Made by a program: the position numbers and the translations under genes. Positions 33,713 to 42,759 of a stretch of DNA of 64,000 nucleotides are shown here, piece by piece. Position 1 is the stretch's first letter; each line of letters opens with the position of its first letter. Below the pieces are notes generated by a model. It was not told the DNA's origin and searched no databases. It was given only the letters and a program-made list of their open reading frames with translations. The stretch is from an uncultured Vampirovibrio sp. (GTDB taxonomy: Bacteria; Cyanobacteriota; Vampirovibrionia; Gastranaerophilales; Gastranaerophilaceae): assembly GCA_910579975.1 (NCBI GenBank), contig CAJTWU010000001.1:28362-92361 (forward strand), in the 5' to 3' direction.

Positions 33713-33718
33713 ATTATA
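33713..33718 (-). promoter_or_regulatory. -10 box of a leaderless mnmG promoter
   Basis: TATAAT on the minus strand, then exactly six bases, then the mnmG ATG (33706). A -35 would fall in the end of the upstream gene and is not recognisable. Confidence 0.5.
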
Positions 33719-33730
33719 GTATAAAAATTA

Positions 33731-34243
33731 TTATTTCTTTTTAATAATTTTAGGAATTTGTATTTTTAAAAGAGCATCCACATATTGCAAATTGTTTTTC
33801 ATACAATCTTGGAATGCTTGTTTAAAGCTTTCTTGATCGGAAAATGGATATCTATGGATGAAATGAACCACATATATTCCTCTTTTTTTATCATTTTGGC
33901 ATTTCATAATGTTATACTCAATGAAATTACTTTCTTTTTGTTTTGAAATAATTCCAAAAGAAAACGTATTGATTTCAGGATAAAAACTTATTAAATTAAA
34001 TTTTGGATTACTGGTCAGATTGCTTATGAAATCATTAATATAATCAAATTCACTTTCTTCTTTAGGTAAATAATAAATTATAATTTTATCATTAGCAGAG
34101 TTCATGTATACATTAATATAATTGGATGAGTTTTTTTGTATATTTGTTAGTTCATATGTTTTATTTAAAAATGTTAAAGCTTCTGCATTGGCAAATGCAC
34201 AGGTTTGTAAAAATATAAATAAAGCACAAATAAATTTTTTCAT
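33731..34243 (-). CDS. Small secreted protein of unknown function
   Basis: 170 residues with a clear signal peptide (MKKFICALFIFLQTCAFANA) and a strong AAGGAGG ribosome site. The mature part is mixed alpha/beta with a single Cys ('MKCQND') and a basic tail (I-P-K-I-I-K-K-K). I do not recognise a family. It is upstream of mnmG, but the apparent separate promoter of mnmG argues they need not be co-expressed. Confidence 0.65.
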   Translation of the reverse strand: MKKFICALFIFLQTCAFANAEALTFLNKTYELTNIQKNSSNYINVYMNSANDKIIIYYLPKEESEFDYINDFISNLTSNPKFNLISFYPEINTFSFGIISKQKESNFIEYNIMKCQNDKKRGIYVVHFIHRYPFSDQESFKQAFQDCMKNNLQYVDALLKIQIPKIIKKK

Positions 34244-34333
34244 AAAGCCTCCTTATTAATCTATTATAATATAAACACCGGTACATTGTGTTACCATTAT
34301 CTTTAATGTATATTTGTAAGTGAAGAGGTGTTT

Positions 34334-35452
34334 ATGTCAATTATTGTTTTAGATTGTAACGAGAATTCAAGAGAGATTATGAAATCTTACCTTGAAGAAT
34401 TGGGATTTGGTGAAGATTTAAAACTTTTTGGCGATTATAAATCCGCTATAAATGAAATTGAAAACTCATCTATAGTTTTTGTTGATACTTCTGTTTTTGA
34501 AGCAATTGAAGATATAAGACTTTTGACTAACAAAATTATTGTAACTTCTACCGATTATTCTACGGATGTAATTGTTAAAGCTATGCGTATGGGTGCAAGA
34601 GAATTTTTACCTAAGCCTGTTATTAAATCTGATTTATTACGTGTGGTGGAAATGCTTCGTAAGCCTGATGAAGAACAGGAAATAAGTGCTTCTAAAATTA
34701 TTACTGTTTATTCAAATAAAGGCGGTATCGGTAAAACTACAATTGCCGCCAATCTCGCTGTAGAACTTGCCAAAACAACTCATGATAAAGTTGCTTTAGT
34801 TGATTTAAATCTTCAGCTCGGTGATATTTCAACCTTTTTAAACCTTAATCCGAGTTTTGATGTGGCTTATGTTATAAAAAAGTTAATTGATAAGAATGAA
34901 ACAACACTTTTAAAGGCTTTTGAAAAATATAAAGATACAAGATTATATATATTATCTGATCCAAATTATATTGAACATTCAGAAAGTATTACACCTCAAC
35001 AAATAGAAAGTTTATTTAAAGTTTTAAGAAAGACTTTCCCGTATATTGTTGTTGATATGTCATCAAATATTGACCCTAATTCTTTAAAGATATTAGATTG
35101 TTCGGACTTAGTATTATTTACTACAATTGTAAATATTCCTGCTATTAGAAATGCTCAAAGATGTTTAAATTTATTCAAATCAAGACATTATCCGAATAAT
35201 AAAGTTAGAGTAATAATTAATCGTTTTATGGAAAATGATGAAATTACTATTGAAGATATTGAAACAACTCTTGGTGAAAAAATTTATTGGAAAATTCCTA
35301 ACAATTATTTTTCAATCATGGAAAGTATTAACAAAGGCTTAACTGTAAGTGAAGTTAATACAAATTCAAATATTGCAAACAGTTTTCGAAATTTTGCTTT
35401 AAAGATTTCGGACGATATTGTAGAAGCATCAATTATTAAATATAGGATATAA
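34334..35452 (+). CDS. CpaE-like ATPase with N-terminal receiver-like domain
   Basis: 372 residues. Residues 1 to about 115 resemble a response-regulator receiver fold ('IIVLDCNENSREIMKSYLEE', 'AREFLPKPV'). The usual phospho-Asp strand reads 'IVFVDTSVF', keeping an Asp. A MinD/ParA-type ATPase with deviant Walker A 'KGGIGKTT' (near 134) follows, then 'ALVDLNLQLGD' and 'YIVVDMSSNIDP'. CpaE positions Tad-type pili in other bacteria. Start at ATG 34334, preceded by GAAGAGG; a GTG two codons earlier overlaps that site. No tad secretion genes in the window, so its client is uncertain. Confidence 0.82.
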   Translation: MSIIVLDCNENSREIMKSYLEELGFGEDLKLFGDYKSAINEIENSSIVFVDTSVFEAIEDIRLLTNKIIVTSTDYSTDVIVKAMRMGAREFLPKPVIKSDLLRVVEMLRKPDEEQEISASKIITVYSNKGGIGKTTIAANLAVELAKTTHDKVALVDLNLQLGDISTFLNLNPSFDVAYVIKKLIDKNETTLLKAFEKYKDTRLYILSDPNYIEHSESITPQQIESLFKVLRKTFPYIVVDMSSNIDPNSLKILDCSDLVLFTTIVNIPAIRNAQRCLNLFKSRHYPNNKVRVIINRFMENDEITIEDIETTLGEKIYWKIPNNYFSIMESINKGLTVSEVNTNSNIANSFRNFALKISDDIVEASIIKYRI

Positions 35453-35454
35453 AA

Positions 35455-36270
35455 ATGAAGAAAGTTTTTGAACTCACAAATAGATACATTATCTTAGGTA
35501 CACCTTTGATTTTATTTTCATTATTGTCAACTATTTATCTTGCAATTTCAGCAAGAGGAACAGTAATTCATCTTTTGATAGCTATTATTTTATTTGCTTT
35601 AATGTCTGCTGCTTTTATTGCGGGCTGGTTTAATATGGTTAAAACAGCAATTCTTGAACCAGATAGAGAAGATGTAAATTCTCTTATTAAAGAATTTACT
35701 CCCGGAGTTGGTGAATACTTCTTGTCTTCATTAGGTGTAATTTTCAATGTGATAATAGTATCTTTAGTAATTCTTGTTGCTGCTTCTATTATTGGAATGA
35801 AAGTTATTGGTAATCCTGATATTTCTATTGAAGCTCTTAATGCGGCGGTTCAAACTCCTGAAAGTTTAAAAGTATTTTTAGCCTCTCTTTCTAAAGAACA
35901 ACTGGTTAAAATAAATGCTTGGAACCTTCTTCTTTTAGGTGCTATGGCATTTACGTATTTTATAGAAATCCTTTATCTTCCTGCAATGTTTTTCAAAAAC
36001 AAAAATCCTTTTATTTCATTTTTCATTGGTTTAAAAGATTTATTCAGCAGAAAGTTCTTTAAAACTTTAGGAATTTTTGTATTGTTGTTTGTTGTATATA
36101 GTCTTATATCAATACTTTCAGCATTATTTATAAGAAGTGTAATTTTACATTTCATAATCACATTATTGAATTTTTATTTTATAACATGTGCTTCAGTTGG
36201 TGTGTTCTATTATTATCATAATAACTTTGTAAAAGCACAATTAGGACAAATTATAGATAAAGAAGTATAA
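35455..36270 (+). CDS. Multi-pass membrane protein
   Basis: 271 residues with six or so hydrophobic segments, in pairs near residues 15-60, 90-120, 150-180 and 200-260. Charged loops include 'EPDREDVNSLIKEFTPGVGEYF'. It resembles the membrane protein at 13572 in general layout (DUF4013-like), without obvious shared motifs. It starts two bases after the CpaE-like gene and is followed closely by the M48-like gene, so one operon of three. Function unknown. Confidence 0.6.
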   Translation: MKKVFELTNRYIILGTPLILFSLLSTIYLAISARGTVIHLLIAIILFALMSAAFIAGWFNMVKTAILEPDREDVNSLIKEFTPGVGEYFLSSLGVIFNVIIVSLVILVAASIIGMKVIGNPDISIEALNAAVQTPESLKVFLASLSKEQLVKINAWNLLLLGAMAFTYFIEILYLPAMFFKNKNPFISFFIGLKDLFSRKFFKTLGIFVLLFVVYSLISILSALFIRSVILHFIITLLNFYFITCASVGVFYYYHNNFVKAQLGQIIDKEV

Positions 36271-36282
36271 ATGGAGGGAATT

Positions 36283-37110
36283 ATGAAAAAATTATTTATT
36301 TCATTATTTGCACTGGGTTTGCTTTCAATGCCTGTTTTTGCAGCCACTTGGACAGCCGCTGATAGAGTAAATACTGTTGGTGCACAGTTATTAAAGAAAA
36401 ACGGTTTGCCCGAAAATACTAAATTTAAGGTTGTAAACGGCGAAGCTAATAATACAGAGGCAACTGTAACTAATACCATTCAAATCTCAAGTACAGATTT
36501 GACTTATACAGGTAACGATAATGAAGTTGCAGCAGTTATTGCAAGGGAACTTGCTTATATTATTAATGGCAGAGCTACAAAATCTAAGATGAGAGATTTT
36601 GCAAAAGCTGCTATCAACAATTCTCTAACAGATGGTAACTTAATTAAAAGTGCAGCTAACAGTGATTTTGCAGCAAATAAAGCAACTATGAGTGATAATA
36701 AAGATGCTGATATCACCGGTGCAGATTTAATGATACAAGCAAACTATAATCCGCTTGCAAGTATTGTTGTTCTTACCAAAATGCCTGGAAGTACTATGGA
36801 AATAGCAATGGGTAAACCTTGCAATTCAGAAAGAGCAATGAATATTTATGACTATCTTACTTATAACTATCCATCAAAAGTTAAAGCAGGATATGGATGT
36901 AAGGAATACAAAGCTTTTCTAACTTATGCTGATCCGATTGTAAAAGAAAGAAACTCTAATAAGAAGAAATTAGAAAAATTTAATAAAGAACAAGAAAAAA
37001 ATAGAGCAGTAAGAGCAAAAAATATTGCTCAATATAAATCAACAGGATTGAGCGGATGGGATGCTTCTTATCAAGTATTAAAGTCATTAACTGAATCTTC
37101 AGAAAAATAA
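36283..37110 (+). CDS. Secreted degenerate M48-type peptidase
   Basis: 275 residues with a signal peptide ending V-F-A-A. The layout follows M48 metalloproteases: a substrate strand 'TIQISSTDLTYT', a helix in the place of H-E-x-x-H, and a distal 'DADITGADLMIQANYNPLASIVVLTKM' where active members have E-A-D-x-x-G. The zinc motif itself reads A-R-E-L-A-Y (near residue 87), so both histidines are lost and proteolysis is very unlikely. Ends in a basic coiled tail. The start at ATG 36283 follows GGAGGG; the earlier ATG overlaps that site. Third gene of the CpaE-like operon. Confidence 0.75.
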   Translation: MKKLFISLFALGLLSMPVFAATWTAADRVNTVGAQLLKKNGLPENTKFKVVNGEANNTEATVTNTIQISSTDLTYTGNDNEVAAVIARELAYIINGRATKSKMRDFAKAAINNSLTDGNLIKSAANSDFAANKATMSDNKDADITGADLMIQANYNPLASIVVLTKMPGSTMEIAMGKPCNSERAMNIYDYLTYNYPSKVKAGYGCKEYKAFLTYADPIVKERNSNKKKLEKFNKEQEKNRAVRAKNIAQYKSTGLSGWDASYQVLKSLTESSEK

Positions 37111-37115
37111 ATTAA

Positions 37116-37144
37116 AAAAGGGTTGAGATTGTCTCAACCCTTTT
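37116..37144. terminator. Bidirectional terminator between the M48-like and cheA genes
   Basis: AAAAGGGTTGAGA (37116-37128) pairs perfectly with TCTCAACCCTTTT (37132-37144) around TTG. A and T runs at the two ends let it act on both converging transcripts. Confidence 0.9.
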
Positions 37145-40100
37145 AATTATGATATTTTGTAAGTGTTTCTTTTACCAGATTTACAAAAACTGATTGATTG
37201 AATGCATCTTTTTGTATATATCCTTCAATTTTTACTTGTTTTAAGACTTTCATTGCATTTTCTTTCGATTGAGAACTCATAACAATTACAGGAAGATCCA
37301 TATACATTTCATCATTCTTTAAGCGTTCGATAAACTCATTACCGTCTATTTTAGGCATATTCAAATCAGTAATAATTAAATCGTAATGTGTCATCTTTAA
37401 TTTTACTAATGCTTCTGTTGCATCTAATACAGCATCAACCATGTAGCCAATATTAAGTAAAATGTTCTTAATCATTGTTCTTGTAGTCATGGAATCATCA
37501 ACAACCAGAATTCTTTTATAAGAAATAATATCAGCAGAAAGTATTTTAGGAAGCGCAGAGGCTGTAATTGATTTGTTAAAATCATGGTGCAAAATGTCTT
37601 GCATATTGAGAATTAAACATAGTTCTCCGGAGGCAAGGTTTGTAATTCCCGAAATATTTTTAACTTTATATAATGGTGGGGATAGTTTTTTCTGTAAAAT
37701 ATCTTGATCGCCTAATAATCGGTCAACAACAAGTCCAATGGTCTTCTCATCAGACTCGATGATAAGAATAGTTTCTTTTTCGCTTCTTGGTGTTAATTCT
37801 AATCCTAAGATATCTGCAAGATAATATAAAGGTAGAACCTTGTCTTTGTAAACAATAGAACGGGTTCCATTATTTGTTTTTATTTCATCTTGCTTCTTTA
37901 AAATAAAAGTTGTAATCATTTGAATTGGTATTGCGAAGACCTGTTCGGAGATTTTTACTAAAAATACCCTTAAAGTAGTTAATGTTACAGGAATTTCAAT
38001 ATGAACACAACTTCCCTTACCGAACTCTGATATGACTTTAACTTTACCATTTAGTTGAGAAATCTTTGTTTTAACTACATCTAAGCCAATGCCGCGGCCT
38101 GAAATACTTGTAATAGAATCACCTGTTGTAAATCCGGGCCAGAAAATGATATTCATAATTGCTTCATCAGTCATCGAATCAATGTCTTCTTGAGTTAAAA
38201 ATCCTCTTGAAACAGCCCTATCCTTGATTTTTTCAAGATTAAATCCTTGTCCGTCATCAACAACATCGATTATAACAGTATTATCATCCTGTTTTGCTGA
38301 TAAAAGAATTTTACCAACAGGACTTTTCCCGGCAAGAAGTCTATCTTCTTTTGACTCAATACCATGGTCAATCGCATTTCTTAGAATATGGATTAACGGT
38401 GTTTTAATTTCTTCGATAATTTTCTTATCTGCACAAGTATCTTTGCCTTCAATTTCAAAGTCAATATCTTTGCCTTTTTCAGAGGCAATGTCTCTTACCA
38501 TTCTTGTGAATGAATTAAATACTGTAGAGATAGGCAAAACTCTTATGTTTTTTACCATAGACTCCATTTCATCTATGATTAATCGCATTTTCATATCATC
38601 TTCTTTTGAAGCGCGATAAAGAGAGTTTAAGTCATAAATGGTTCTTGAAACATTTTGTGTAATATCTGATAAAAGAGCAAAAACTTGTTTTACAAACGCT
38701 CCGGTATATTGTTCACTTGCGTTACTTTGAAGATATTTTCTATTGTAATAACGCAAATAATTTGATGTTTTTAATAAATCTTTTTGACAAGCTTCATTAG
38801 CATTTTTAATAGAATCAATTTTTTCCAAACTTTTTTCAGTTTTGATTTTGGTGATAATGAGCTCTCCAAGCTGGTTTACAAGTAAATCCAGTTTTTGGGC
38901 ATTAACATGCAAAGTTTTAATTTCAGTGCTGGAAGCGGTCTTGTTGGAAGCAGAGTTCTGTGTAGAAAGGTTTTTTATGTCACTAACACCGGTATCTTTT
39001 TTGAAATTGAGTTCTAACAGTTGTTTCATGATTTCAAGCTGTTGGATAATCAAATCACCATCAATACTTTCATTTGGAAAAGCACAGTATTCAACTCCGC
39101 TTTTAAGCGTTTGTGTCATTTGTTCTTCAAGCTGAACAGAGTTTTCAAGAATAAAATCAAGAATTTCTTCAACCATACTGATAATTTCAACAATTTCGTT
39201 GCTATCAGCATGTTCTTTTAATTGTAAAATATCGTCTTTAATTTCTTTTGCATAAACACTGCTTCCTTGAAGCATATTAATTTTTTCAGCTACTTCAAAA
39301 AAAGATGTACCACTCGACTCGTCTTCAATACATAAAGTATTGAACTTAGCAGCCGCAGAGCTTAATTCATTACGTAGTTCTAGAATTTCACTTATTGTAA
39401 AAGTATTTGTAGCATTCATTACAAAATCAATTTTGGTTAAAACATTTTGTAAAGGCGTTTTAACTTCATAGAGATTTGTATTTTCAAATCGCTCATATAT
39501 TTTAGCAATTTCTTCTTTAAGAATGACTGTTTCTTGTGATTCTTCTTCTGGAATAATGCTATCTATTAATTCAAAGCAATTATTAAAACCAAGATTTATT
39601 TCTTCCTGATATTGCTGGCATTCATTTGCAACAGGAATTGCTTGTACTTTAGCTTCAGCAGCTTGTGCCATTTGTACAAGGTTATCTAAATCTGCAAGTC
39701 CGGCAAAACCCGCCATTTCATCAATTGCCGGTATATGTTGAGGCTGATTAAATTCAGGATTTAAATCAACTTCAGCCATATATTCCAAAGCAGAAATTGT
39801 TGAGTTGAATTCTTCACTTAATATTTCGCGCCCATTTCTTATAGATTCTTGTAAATACTTAGAAACAAGTTCAACGGATTTTGTAATTAAATTTAATTTA
39901 TCAGTCTCTAAAATAATATTATGTGTATTAACAGCATCAAATATATCTTCTATTTTGTGTATAATAGCCTGAATATTATTAAAACCAACCATTCTAATTG
40001 CACCTTTAAGACTGTGCATATCACGATAAAGGCTGGCCGAAGTTTCTTTGTCCCCCGGGATTTTATCAAGTGTTAACAGGTTCTCAAAAATCCGTTCCAA

Positions 40101-40172
40101 AATTTCTTCCGATTCGGTTTGGAAGATACCCATCAGTTCTTGTGTATTGTTGTCATTATCTTGAAAATCCAA
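37143..40172 (-). CDS. cheA: Hybrid CheA histidine kinase with C-terminal receiver
   Basis: 1009 residues. Hpt domain at the N-terminus with phospho-histidine H53 ('DMHSLKGAIRMVGF'). A long acidic linker follows, then a dimerisation region. The ATP-binding domain has 'HILRNAIDHGIES', 'DVVDDGQGF' and 'GRGIGLDVV'. A CheW-like domain comes next, then a receiver domain at the end ('ILVVDDSMTTRTM', 'IITDLNMPKIDG'). CheA-REC hybrids occur in cyanobacterial phototaxis/pilus chemosensory systems and in Myxococcus FrzE. It is downstream of the MCP gene, with only five bases between, in one operon. Confidence 0.93.
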   Translation of the reverse strand: MDFQDNDNNTQELMGIFQTESEEILERIFENLLTLDKIPGDKETSASLYRDMHSLKGAIRMVGFNNIQAIIHKIEDIFDAVNTHNIILETDKLNLITKSVELVSKYLQESIRNGREILSEEFNSTISALEYMAEVDLNPEFNQPQHIPAIDEMAGFAGLADLDNLVQMAQAAEAKVQAIPVANECQQYQEEINLGFNNCFELIDSIIPEEESQETVILKEEIAKIYERFENTNLYEVKTPLQNVLTKIDFVMNATNTFTISEILELRNELSSAAAKFNTLCIEDESSGTSFFEVAEKINMLQGSSVYAKEIKDDILQLKEHADSNEIVEIISMVEEILDFILENSVQLEEQMTQTLKSGVEYCAFPNESIDGDLIIQQLEIMKQLLELNFKKDTGVSDIKNLSTQNSASNKTASSTEIKTLHVNAQKLDLLVNQLGELIITKIKTEKSLEKIDSIKNANEACQKDLLKTSNYLRYYNRKYLQSNASEQYTGAFVKQVFALLSDITQNVSRTIYDLNSLYRASKEDDMKMRLIIDEMESMVKNIRVLPISTVFNSFTRMVRDIASEKGKDIDFEIEGKDTCADKKIIEEIKTPLIHILRNAIDHGIESKEDRLLAGKSPVGKILLSAKQDDNTVIIDVVDDGQGFNLEKIKDRAVSRGFLTQEDIDSMTDEAIMNIIFWPGFTTGDSITSISGRGIGLDVVKTKISQLNGKVKVISEFGKGSCVHIEIPVTLTTLRVFLVKISEQVFAIPIQMITTFILKKQDEIKTNNGTRSIVYKDKVLPLYYLADILGLELTPRSEKETILIIESDEKTIGLVVDRLLGDQDILQKKLSPPLYKVKNISGITNLASGELCLILNMQDILHHDFNKSITASALPKILSADIISYKRILVVDDSMTTRTMIKNILLNIGYMVDAVLDATEALVKLKMTHYDLIITDLNMPKIDGNEFIERLKNDEMYMDLPVIVMSSQSKENAMKVLKQVKIEGYIQKDAFNQSVFVNLVKETLTKYHN

Positions 40173-40177
40173 TTAAT

Positions 40178-41224
40178 TTAACCTTCTATTGCTGAATTTT
40201 TGATTTCGTTTGAAAGATTATTTAATTTAGCTAATTTTTCAGAATTTGCACTCATAATTTGAGCTAAACTGTTAGAAATATTTTTGTTTTCTTCATCAAT
40301 TATATGAAGTTTTTCAATAATATCGCCTTGTTTAACAGCATTTTGGTTAAGAGTTCCCAATGAGTCTAAAATATTTTCAATATAATTTAACAATGTTTCA
40401 GAATTAGCAGAAACACCATTAAAGTCTTTAACAACAGTTTCAATTTCTTTCGAACCTTCTTCTGTAGCCATAACAGTTGAGTTTGTTGTGTACTGAATAT
40501 TACTTGTAAGTGATGTAATTTTTGTAATAGCTTGTTTAGATTCATCAGCTAATTTTCTAATTTCTCCGGCAACAACTGCAAAACCTTTACCGTGCTCTCC
40601 TGCTCTAGCAGCTTCTACTGCTGCATTCAATGCTAACATGTTAGTTTGTTCTGCAATATCATCAACAACACTGATAGTATTGCCGATTTGTTGAGTATGT
40701 TCAGAAAGTTCAAGAATTAATTCTGCAATCATTTGAATTTTTTGTCTTAGAACCAGCATTTTTTCTGCATTTGCAGAAATTGCTTCGTGTTCTTTTTGAG
40801 AACATGAAATTGACTGAGCTACTTGTTTTTCTGTGTTCTTAGAAGTTTGAACTGTTTCTAAGGATATATTTTTAAGTTTTTCAATAAGAGAAGAGACATT
40901 TTTTGTGTTAGAGGATAGGTTATCAAGTATTCTTTTTTGGGAGTTAAGCGTTTCAACAATTTCTGAAACAGATTCAGACATAGACTCGGACTGAATTGTT
41001 AAAAGTTTTGTTATAGATCTGGAAATCCATTGTCGTGTTCCTATTTGTACAGGAATAACAACAACCATAACGGCAACTAAATATGTTAAGGTTTCGTATG
41101 AACTAACTGAATGTTTTAACGCAAAAATAACAAATAGTGCAGAGACTAGCATGAACATGGCAAAATCAATGCTGCATTTTATACTAAATCTTTGTTTCAA
41201 ACCAAAATTCCAATCGTTAAGCAC
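40178..41224 (-). CDS. Methyl-accepting chemotaxis protein without sensor domain
   Basis: 348 residues. Two membrane segments (about residues 20-38 and 47-66) are separated by fewer than ten residues, so there is no periplasmic ligand domain. The rest is the cytoplasmic coiled coil with the highly conserved tip 'LALNAAVEAARAGEHGKGFAVVAGEIRKLAD'. It would form a signalling array with CheA and CheW. I start at the GTG at 41224, because AGGAGA lies six bases before it and a TATAAT box lies so close to the upstream ATG (41254) that the ATG would precede the transcript start. Confidence 0.9.
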   Translation of the reverse strand: MLNDWNFGLKQRFSIKCSIDFAMFMLVSALFVIFALKHSVSSYETLTYLVAVMVVVIPVQIGTRQWISRSITKLLTIQSESMSESVSEIVETLNSQKRILDNLSSNTKNVSSLIEKLKNISLETVQTSKNTEKQVAQSISCSQKEHEAISANAEKMLVLRQKIQMIAELILELSEHTQQIGNTISVVDDIAEQTNMLALNAAVEAARAGEHGKGFAVVAGEIRKLADESKQAITKITSLTSNIQYTTNSTVMATEEGSKEIETVVKDFNGVSANSETLLNYIENILDSLGTLNQNAVKQGDIIEKLHIIDEENKNISNSLAQIMSANSEKLAKLNNLSNEIKNSAIEG

Positions 41225-41256
41225 TTCTTCTCTCCTATAGTTTTTTTTAGACATTT

Positions 41257-41262
41257 ATTATA
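41257..41262 (-). promoter_or_regulatory. -10 box of the MCP-cheA operon
   Basis: TATAAT on the minus strand at 41257-41262, with predicted start near 41250. This leaves a 25-base leader containing AGGAGA before the GTG start at 41224. Confidence 0.5.
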
Positions 41263-41307
41263 TAATTATTTTATACTAAAACTTGCAAAATTGGAATATA
41301 TGAATAT

Positions 41308-42759
41308 ATGGCAACAAAGATTTTATTGGTAGAAGATTCCGAGACACAACTTAAATTTTTAAAAGAGGGGCTTGAAGGGAACGGTTTTGAAGTTGAAACA
41401 GCAACAAACGGTTCAGAAGCTTATAAGAAAGTTTATTCATGCACACCGGATATTGTAGTTTCTGATATTATGATGCTTGCAATTGACGGATATCATCTTT
41501 GCAGAATGATTAAAAATGTTGAAGAAACAAAAAAAATTCCTGTGATTCTTTTAACGATATTGGAAAAGAAAATTGATGGGTTTTGGGGTAAAAAAGCCGG
41601 TGCGCAGCTTTTCTTGTCAAAATCAATTGATATTAAAGAACTTGTAAACAATATTAATGCAACAGTTAGAAGATATCCTGTTACAGAAGAATATAAAAAA
41701 GCTCTTTTAAATAAAGAAGATGTTGATAATTCTGCTCAAACTCGCTTAAATTCTATACTTAATGACCTTTTGATGAAAAGTGTTTTTTCTAATGAGTTTA
41801 GAAATCTAAGTGATTTTTTGAATTATGAAAGAATTCTGGTAGAAAAACTGTTTTCCCTTCTCAGCTCGTTTGTTGAATATCACGCTGCTGGAATATATTT
41901 TGCCTCACCGGATGATTTTGCGCAAAATATATTGTACATTGATACTCTGGGAAGAAATCTTTCGAAAAACTTACTTTCTGATATAAATTATGATTTTTTC
42001 CGTAAGATGGAAGAACATAAAACAATTAAAGACTCAAAGTTTGAAGTTGTAAGAATGCTTCTTGGAAAAGAACTTGATTACAATTTTTCTGATTTGACAT
42101 CAAAAATTATTATTCCTCTGGTTTTTGATAAAAAACTAATTGGAGGGATTTGTTTTTATACAAGACAAGAAGTAGATTACTCTTCTTTTAAGTATTTTGA
42201 TATTATGATTAGTGAACTTCTTGCTATATTCAAAATGAAGTATCAATATACCGAAAAAGAGTTTATGTCGGTTCTTGACGGTCTAACAGGCTTATATAAT
42301 AGAAGACAATTTGAAATAGGGCTTGAACAGGAGCATAACCGTACAAAACGACATCCGTCTGATTTTTCACTTGCAATTTTGGATATTGACTTCTTTAAAA
42401 AAGTTAATGATACATATGGACACCAGTACGGAGATTATGTATTAAAAACAGTTGCTGATTTAATGAAACAATCTTTCAGAAAAACAGACCTTCTTTATCG
42501 TTATGGCGGAGAAGAGTTAATTATGATTATGCCTGAAACTAATATCGAAGGTGCAATTATTCCTGTTCAACGATTAAGAAGAATGGTTGAAGAATATGAC
42601 TTTGAATATAATGGAGTAAAAGCAAAAGTTACTGTAAGCATAGGTTTAACTATGAATTATCAAAAATTTGCTACAGCAGCTGATATATTAAAATCTGCTG
42701 ATGATGCTTTGTATGAAGCAAAAGAAGGTGGAAGAAACAGAGTGGTTCTGCATGAGTAA
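41308..42759 (+). CDS. Response regulator with GGDEF diguanylate cyclase
   Basis: 483 residues. Receiver domain (1-120) with 'LLVEDSETQLKF' and phospho-Asp in 'VVSDIMML'. A GAF-like middle region (about 160-310) is followed by a GGDEF domain. The active-site motif is intact as G-G-E-E-L ('YRYGGEELIMIMPE'), and 'DGLTGLYNRRQFE' opens the domain. It makes cyclic di-GMP when phosphorylated, in the manner of WspR or PleD. No I-site R-x-x-D is obvious five residues upstream of GGEEL. It is divergent from the MCP-cheA operon and overlaps a double CheW gene, so CheA is its probable kinase. Confidence 0.92.
   Translation: MATKILLVEDSETQLKFLKEGLEGNGFEVETATNGSEAYKKVYSCTPDIVVSDIMMLAIDGYHLCRMIKNVEETKKIPVILLTILEKKIDGFWGKKAGAQLFLSKSIDIKELVNNINATVRRYPVTEEYKKALLNKEDVDNSAQTRLNSILNDLLMKSVFSNEFRNLSDFLNYERILVEKLFSLLSSFVEYHAAGIYFASPDDFAQNILYIDTLGRNLSKNLLSDINYDFFRKMEEHKTIKDSKFEVVRMLLGKELDYNFSDLTSKIIIPLVFDKKLIGGICFYTRQEVDYSSFKYFDIMISELLAIFKMKYQYTEKEFMSVLDGLTGLYNRRQFEIGLEQEHNRTKRHPSDFSLAILDIDFFKKVNDTYGHQYGDYVLKTVADLMKQSFRKTDLLYRYGGEELIMIMPETNIEGAIIPVQRLRRMVEEYDFEYNGVKAKVTVSIGLTMNYQKFATAADILKSADDALYEAKEGGRNRVVLHE

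Noticed and set aside
35455..36270. ABC permease partner for the orphan binding protein
   Set aside because: No EAA-loop motif of ABC permeases, and the gene lies 10 kb away in a different operon.
38224..38619. 131-codon open frame antisense to cheA
   Set aside because: It covers the conserved ATP-binding region of CheA, so it is a shadow frame; Ser-rich low-quality composition and no ribosome site.
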